A DNA stretch of 64,000 bases, taken from an uncultured Bacteroidales bacterium. Lineage in GTDB: Bacteria; Bacteroidota; Bacteroidia; Bacteroidales; P3. The stretch covers positions 1-64,000 of the forward strand of contig CALDHX010000016.1 of NCBI GenBank assembly GCA_937901525.1, read 5' to 3'. A program made the translations under genes and the position numbers. Below are positions 61,943 to 64,000 of this stretch, piece after piece (within the stretch, counting starts at the first letter, position 1; every line of letters begins with the position of its first letter). The notes under the pieces were generated by a model. The model made no database searches. It was given only the letters and a program-made list of their open reading frames with translations, and was not told the DNA's origin.

Positions 61943-62627
61943 AGAAATAACACACTTTAAGGGGCTCAATACACTACGATTTATTGCAGCCTCTTTGGTG
62001 GTTCTTCATCATAGTGCAACAATAGGACGAAAATATGAATTATTTAACATAGAAAATTTTTCTTTGTTTCGTAATGGAGCAAACGCAGTTAGTTTTTTCT
62101 TTGTGTTAAGCGGATTTCTAATAACGTATCTTCTACTAAAAGAAAAAAATCAAACAAAAACAATTAGTATAAAATCGTTTTATTTAAGGAGAGTAAAGAG
62201 GATTTGGCCTCTTTACTTTCTTTTGATTTTCATAGGTACAATTTTCTTGCCGTTTTTCTTCTCTATATTCAATATAGATTATCAAATGCCTTACACACTC
62301 TCTCAAACATGGTATTATTTCTTGTTTTTCTTCCCAATACTTGTGCTATTCAATTACGGGAACCATTTTTTAGAACCCTTATGGTCAATAGGAGTAGAGG
62401 AAGTCTTCTATTTAATTTGGGCACCCTTGTTTAAATTTATCAAAAAAAGCCTTATACCAATCTTATTTATTATAGCAATAAAACTAAGCCTATCAATCTA
62501 TATACAAATTCAAGGCATAGATACTTCAACTAACCTTTTTGCATTTCTAATTCATAATTATAGCTTTGAAACAATGGCAATAGGAGCCTTAGGAGCTTAT
62601 CTTTTATTTACTACCCCCCCCCTATAA
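61935..62627 (+). CDS. Acyltransferase family 3 protein, N-terminal part, frame broken at C9 tract
   Basis: A 230-aa fragment of a membrane acyltransferase (OatA/OafB-like acyltransferase_3) that O-acylates surface sugars. Motifs: FKGLNTLRFIAASLVVLHHS (catalytic His at 25-26), NAVSFFFVLSGFLITYLLLKE, FYLRRVKRIWPLYFLL and LEPLWSIGVEEVFYLIWAP. After helix LGAYLLF the frame enters nine C's at 62614-62622 and hits TAA at 62625. Removing one C would give TTPPYKSLETSILF and continue to 63075, a protein of about 379 aa, the normal family length. Present state: OFF, unless the tract length is an assembly error. Confidence 0.88.
   Translation: MYKEITHFKGLNTLRFIAASLVVLHHSATIGRKYELFNIENFSLFRNGANAVSFFFVLSGFLITYLLLKEKNQTKTISIKSFYLRRVKRIWPLYFLLIFIGTIFLPFFFSIFNIDYQMPYTLSQTWYYFLFFFPILVLFNYGNHFLEPLWSIGVEEVFYLIWAPLFKFIKKSLIPILFIIAIKLSLSIYIQIQGIDTSTNLFAFLIHNYSFETMAIGALGAYLLFTTPPL
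62614..62622 (+). repeat. C9 homopolymer tract (probable phase-variation switch)
   Basis: Nine C's in very AT-rich coding DNA. With C8 (or any length differing by multiples of three from it) the two acyltransferase halves are in one frame; with C9 translation stops 1 codon later. Slipped-strand pairing at such tracts commonly switches surface-modifying genes on and off. Confidence 0.8.
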
Positions 62628-62631
62628 ATCA

Positions 62632-63075
62632 TTGGAAACGAGTATATTATTTGCTAAACCTATAAAATATCTTCTATATCTTATAGTAATAATTTATCTT
62701 TGCTTTAATATAAATATTGATAACCCTATTTGGAATTTCGTTTTCAAAACGCCCGTACTTTCACCTTTGATAATCTCTTTATTATATCTTTATATAATAA
62801 TTTCATATACCCTTTCATTCAAAGAAAAGAAAGAAAACAAAACCCTATTCCTTTTAGGCGAAATCTCATACGGCATTTATATGTATCACATGGGCGTAAT
62901 GTTTGCAGTAGTCTTGGTAATCTCAAAACTAAAAGCCTTTATTCCAAATAGTTTGTTAATAATAACCTTTCTAATTTCAGTCTTTTTACTTACGATTGTA
63001 ATATCCTCTTTATCAAAACGTTACTTTGAGAATTTTTTTCTAAGAAAAAAAGAAAAAAATCAAAGAAAAATTTGA
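62632..63075 (+). CDS. Acyltransferase family 3 protein, C-terminal part (out of frame)
   Basis: 147 codons open in the +1 frame relative to the N-terminal part. They contain the remaining membrane helices and the conserved LFLLGEISYGIYMYHMGVMFAVV, as at the C-terminus of OatA-like proteins. The frame is already open through the C tract (PPPYKSLETS...), and its only nearby start is TTG, so it is not a separate gene. The extreme C-terminus LRKKEKNQRKI is written by the beginning of a 21-bp A-rich array. Confidence 0.85.
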   Translation: METSILFAKPIKYLLYLIVIIYLCFNINIDNPIWNFVFKTPVLSPLIISLLYLYIIISYTLSFKEKKENKTLFLLGEISYGIYMYHMGVMFAVVLVISKLKAFIPNSLLIITFLISVFLLTIVISSLSKRYFENFFLRKKEKNQRKI

Positions 63076-63140
63076 AAAAAGTAAAGAAAAAATTTAAAAA
63101 AGTAAAGAAATAATTTTCTTAGTTTTTGTAAAATCAAAGA
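63041..63140 (+). repeat. 21-bp-phased YAAAG array upstream of the S46 peptidase gene
   Basis: CAAAG at 63061, TAAAG at 63082 and 63103 are exactly 21 bp apart; a further CAAAG at 63135 is off phase. The array begins inside the end of the acyltransferase reading frame and ends before the promoter of the next gene. Confidence 0.7.
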
Positions 63141-63155
63141 AAAGGTTTATTTTTG
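63125..63155 (+). promoter_or_regulatory. Promoter of the S46 peptidase gene
   Basis: TTTG at 63125-63128 and TATTTTTG at 63148-63155 with a 19-bp spacer, 35 bp before the ATG. Confidence 0.7.
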
Positions 63156-63190
63156 TAGTTTAAATAATTATTAACTAAAAGCGAATCAAG

Positions 63191-64000
63191 ATGAAAAGAA
63201 TTACAACGTTATTTTTATTAGCGTTATTTGCTTTTTCACCATTGGTAAAAGCAGATGAAGGAATGTGGCTGTTGATGTCGATTGACAAACAGACATATAA
63301 AGAAATGAAAAAGAAAGGTTTGAAACTTACTTCTAAACAAATCTATGACATTAACAATGCTTCGTTAAAAGATGCCATTATTCAATTTGGTAGAGGTTGT
63401 ACAGGAGAAATCGTTTCTGACCAAGGATTGATTTTAACCAATCATCACTGCGGTTATCCTCAAATTCAACAACACTCAACCGTAGAACACGATTATTTAA
63501 GCAATGGATTTTGGGCATATAATCAAAGTGAAGAATTGCCAAATCCGGGATTGACAGCTAAATTCTTCATTAGAATGGAAGATGTTACAGAAAGAGTGTT
63601 GAAAGGAGTAACAAATTCTACCTCAGAGGAAGAAAGAGCGAAAATAGTTCGTGCAAACTCAAAGAAAATTAAAGAAGAAGTAGAAAAAGGCACAACTTAT
63701 ACAGCAGAAGTTTCTACAATGTTCAACGGAAATCAATATTGCCTATTTGTTTATGAGGTTTACGAAGACGTACGTTTAGTTGGAGCACCACCTTCTTCGA
63801 TAGGAAAATTCGGAGCCGATACAGACAACTGGATGTGGCCAAGACACACAGGAGATTTCTCTGTATTTAGAGTTTATGCCGATAAAAACGGAAAGCCAGC
63901 TAAGTATTCAAAAGACAATGTTCCTTTAAAACCAAAACATTTCTTACCTATTTCATTAAAAGGTTTAAAAGAAAATGACTTTGTTATGGTTATGGGTTTC
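63191..64000 (+). CDS. S46 family dipeptidyl-peptidase (DPP7/DPP11 type), 5' part
   Basis: The window ends inside this gene; 270 codons are visible. A signal peptide (1-21, ending VKA) is followed by DEGMWLLMSIDKQTYKEM and by the chymotrypsin-like catalytic His in GLILTNHHCGYPQIQQHST (His about 85-86). Later APPSSIGKFGADTDNWMWPRHTGDFSVFRVYAD contains the conserved Asp-rich DTDNWMWPRHTGDF block with the catalytic Asp. These periplasmic enzymes remove dipeptides from oligopeptide N-termini. DPP7 versus DPP11 depends on a residue in the missing C-terminal half. Confidence 0.95.
   Translation, partial: MKRITTLFLLALFAFSPLVKADEGMWLLMSIDKQTYKEMKKKGLKLTSKQIYDINNASLKDAIIQFGRGCTGEIVSDQGLILTNHHCGYPQIQQHSTVEHDYLSNGFWAYNQSEELPNPGLTAKFFIRMEDVTERVLKGVTNSTSEEERAKIVRANSKKIKEEVEKGTTYTAEVSTMFNGNQYCLFVYEVYEDVRLVGAPPSSIGKFGADTDNWMWPRHTGDFSVFRVYADKNGKPAKYSKDNVPLKPKHFLPISLKGLKENDFVMVMGF

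Noticed and set aside
62632..63075. Independent membrane protein gene
   Set aside because: Its only start is TTG, it has no upstream room for a promoter, its frame is open back through the C tract, and it carries the missing C-terminal motifs of the acyltransferase.

Overview
The window is about 64 kb of AT-rich DNA (roughly two thirds A+T by eye) from a member of the Bacteroidota, most likely order Bacteroidales. The evidence is: four proteins with a signal peptide plus a type A C-terminal sorting domain of the type IX secretion system (T9SS); a PorE-like TPR/propeller/OmpA protein; a short (288 aa) primary sigma factor; an S46 dipeptidyl-peptidase; FecCD/SulP/DUF2723 proteins of Bacteroidales type; and many copies of the Bacteroidota promoter (TTG or TTTG, 19-21 bp, TAnnTTTG). 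The single tRNA lacks an encoded CCA. No rRNA, CRISPR array, insertion sequence or prophage block was seen.

Layout. 1-2150: palindromic intergenic DNA, then a minus-strand AAA ATPase + TOPRIM pair resembling OLD/PARIS-type defence modules. 2193-9488: apparent minus-strand operon arginine deiminase > DUF2723-TPR membrane protein > small membrane protein > porin-like protein > dapF. 9543-11129: fused dipeptide ABC ATPase. 11401-11471: tRNA-Gln. 11523-17934: phoH, a PorE-like protein and two T9SS cargo genes, one with a 78-aa partner. 17988-21260: large UvrD-type helicase with an embedded nuclease-like domain. 21351-25667: fabD, a nitroreductase and gcvP. 25943-27313: DUF4143 ATPase whose promoter lies inside a 33-bp tandem repeat. 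27384-31029: etfB-etfA-acyl-CoA dehydrogenase. 31244-31790: small HTH protein followed by 22-bp iteron-like repeats. 31932-38200: T9SS cargo, CAT-like acetyltransferase, FecCD-type ABC importer, SulP transporter and sdaA. 38287-43098: alaS, typA and RNase P RNA. 43161-44514: ECF sigma factor and a membrane-anchored putative anti-sigma factor ending in a T9SS type B-like domain. 44578-49943: split transketolase with a VWA gene between its halves, then a Pif1-like helicase. 50430-52490: rpoD and an HtrA protease. 52597-59052: GDP-mannose-type nucleotidyltransferase, asnS, rpoN, M23/LysM peptidase, ribH and fmt. 59176-64000: HU, coaE, secreted serine protease, tiny lipoprotein, acyltransferase broken at a C9 tract, and the start of an S46 peptidase.

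How the genes fit together. Secreted protease, S46 peptidase, oligopeptide ABC ATPase, arginine deiminase, serine dehydratase, glycine decarboxylase and ETF/acyl-CoA dehydrogenase suggest a peptide- and amino-acid-fermenting lifestyle with T9SS-dependent extracellular digestion.

The most striking unexplained structure is a family of A-rich arrays in which the pentamer YAAAG (or its complement CTTTR) recurs at almost exactly 21 bp. It occurs in at least nine intergenic places and once in frame inside the putative anti-sigma gene, where it encodes heptads. Other leads are the C9 tract in an acyltransferase (probable phase variation), the promoter-embedded 33-bp repeat, the 22-bp iteron-like repeats, and a dispersed terminator-linked repeat at 180-316 and 49975-50107.
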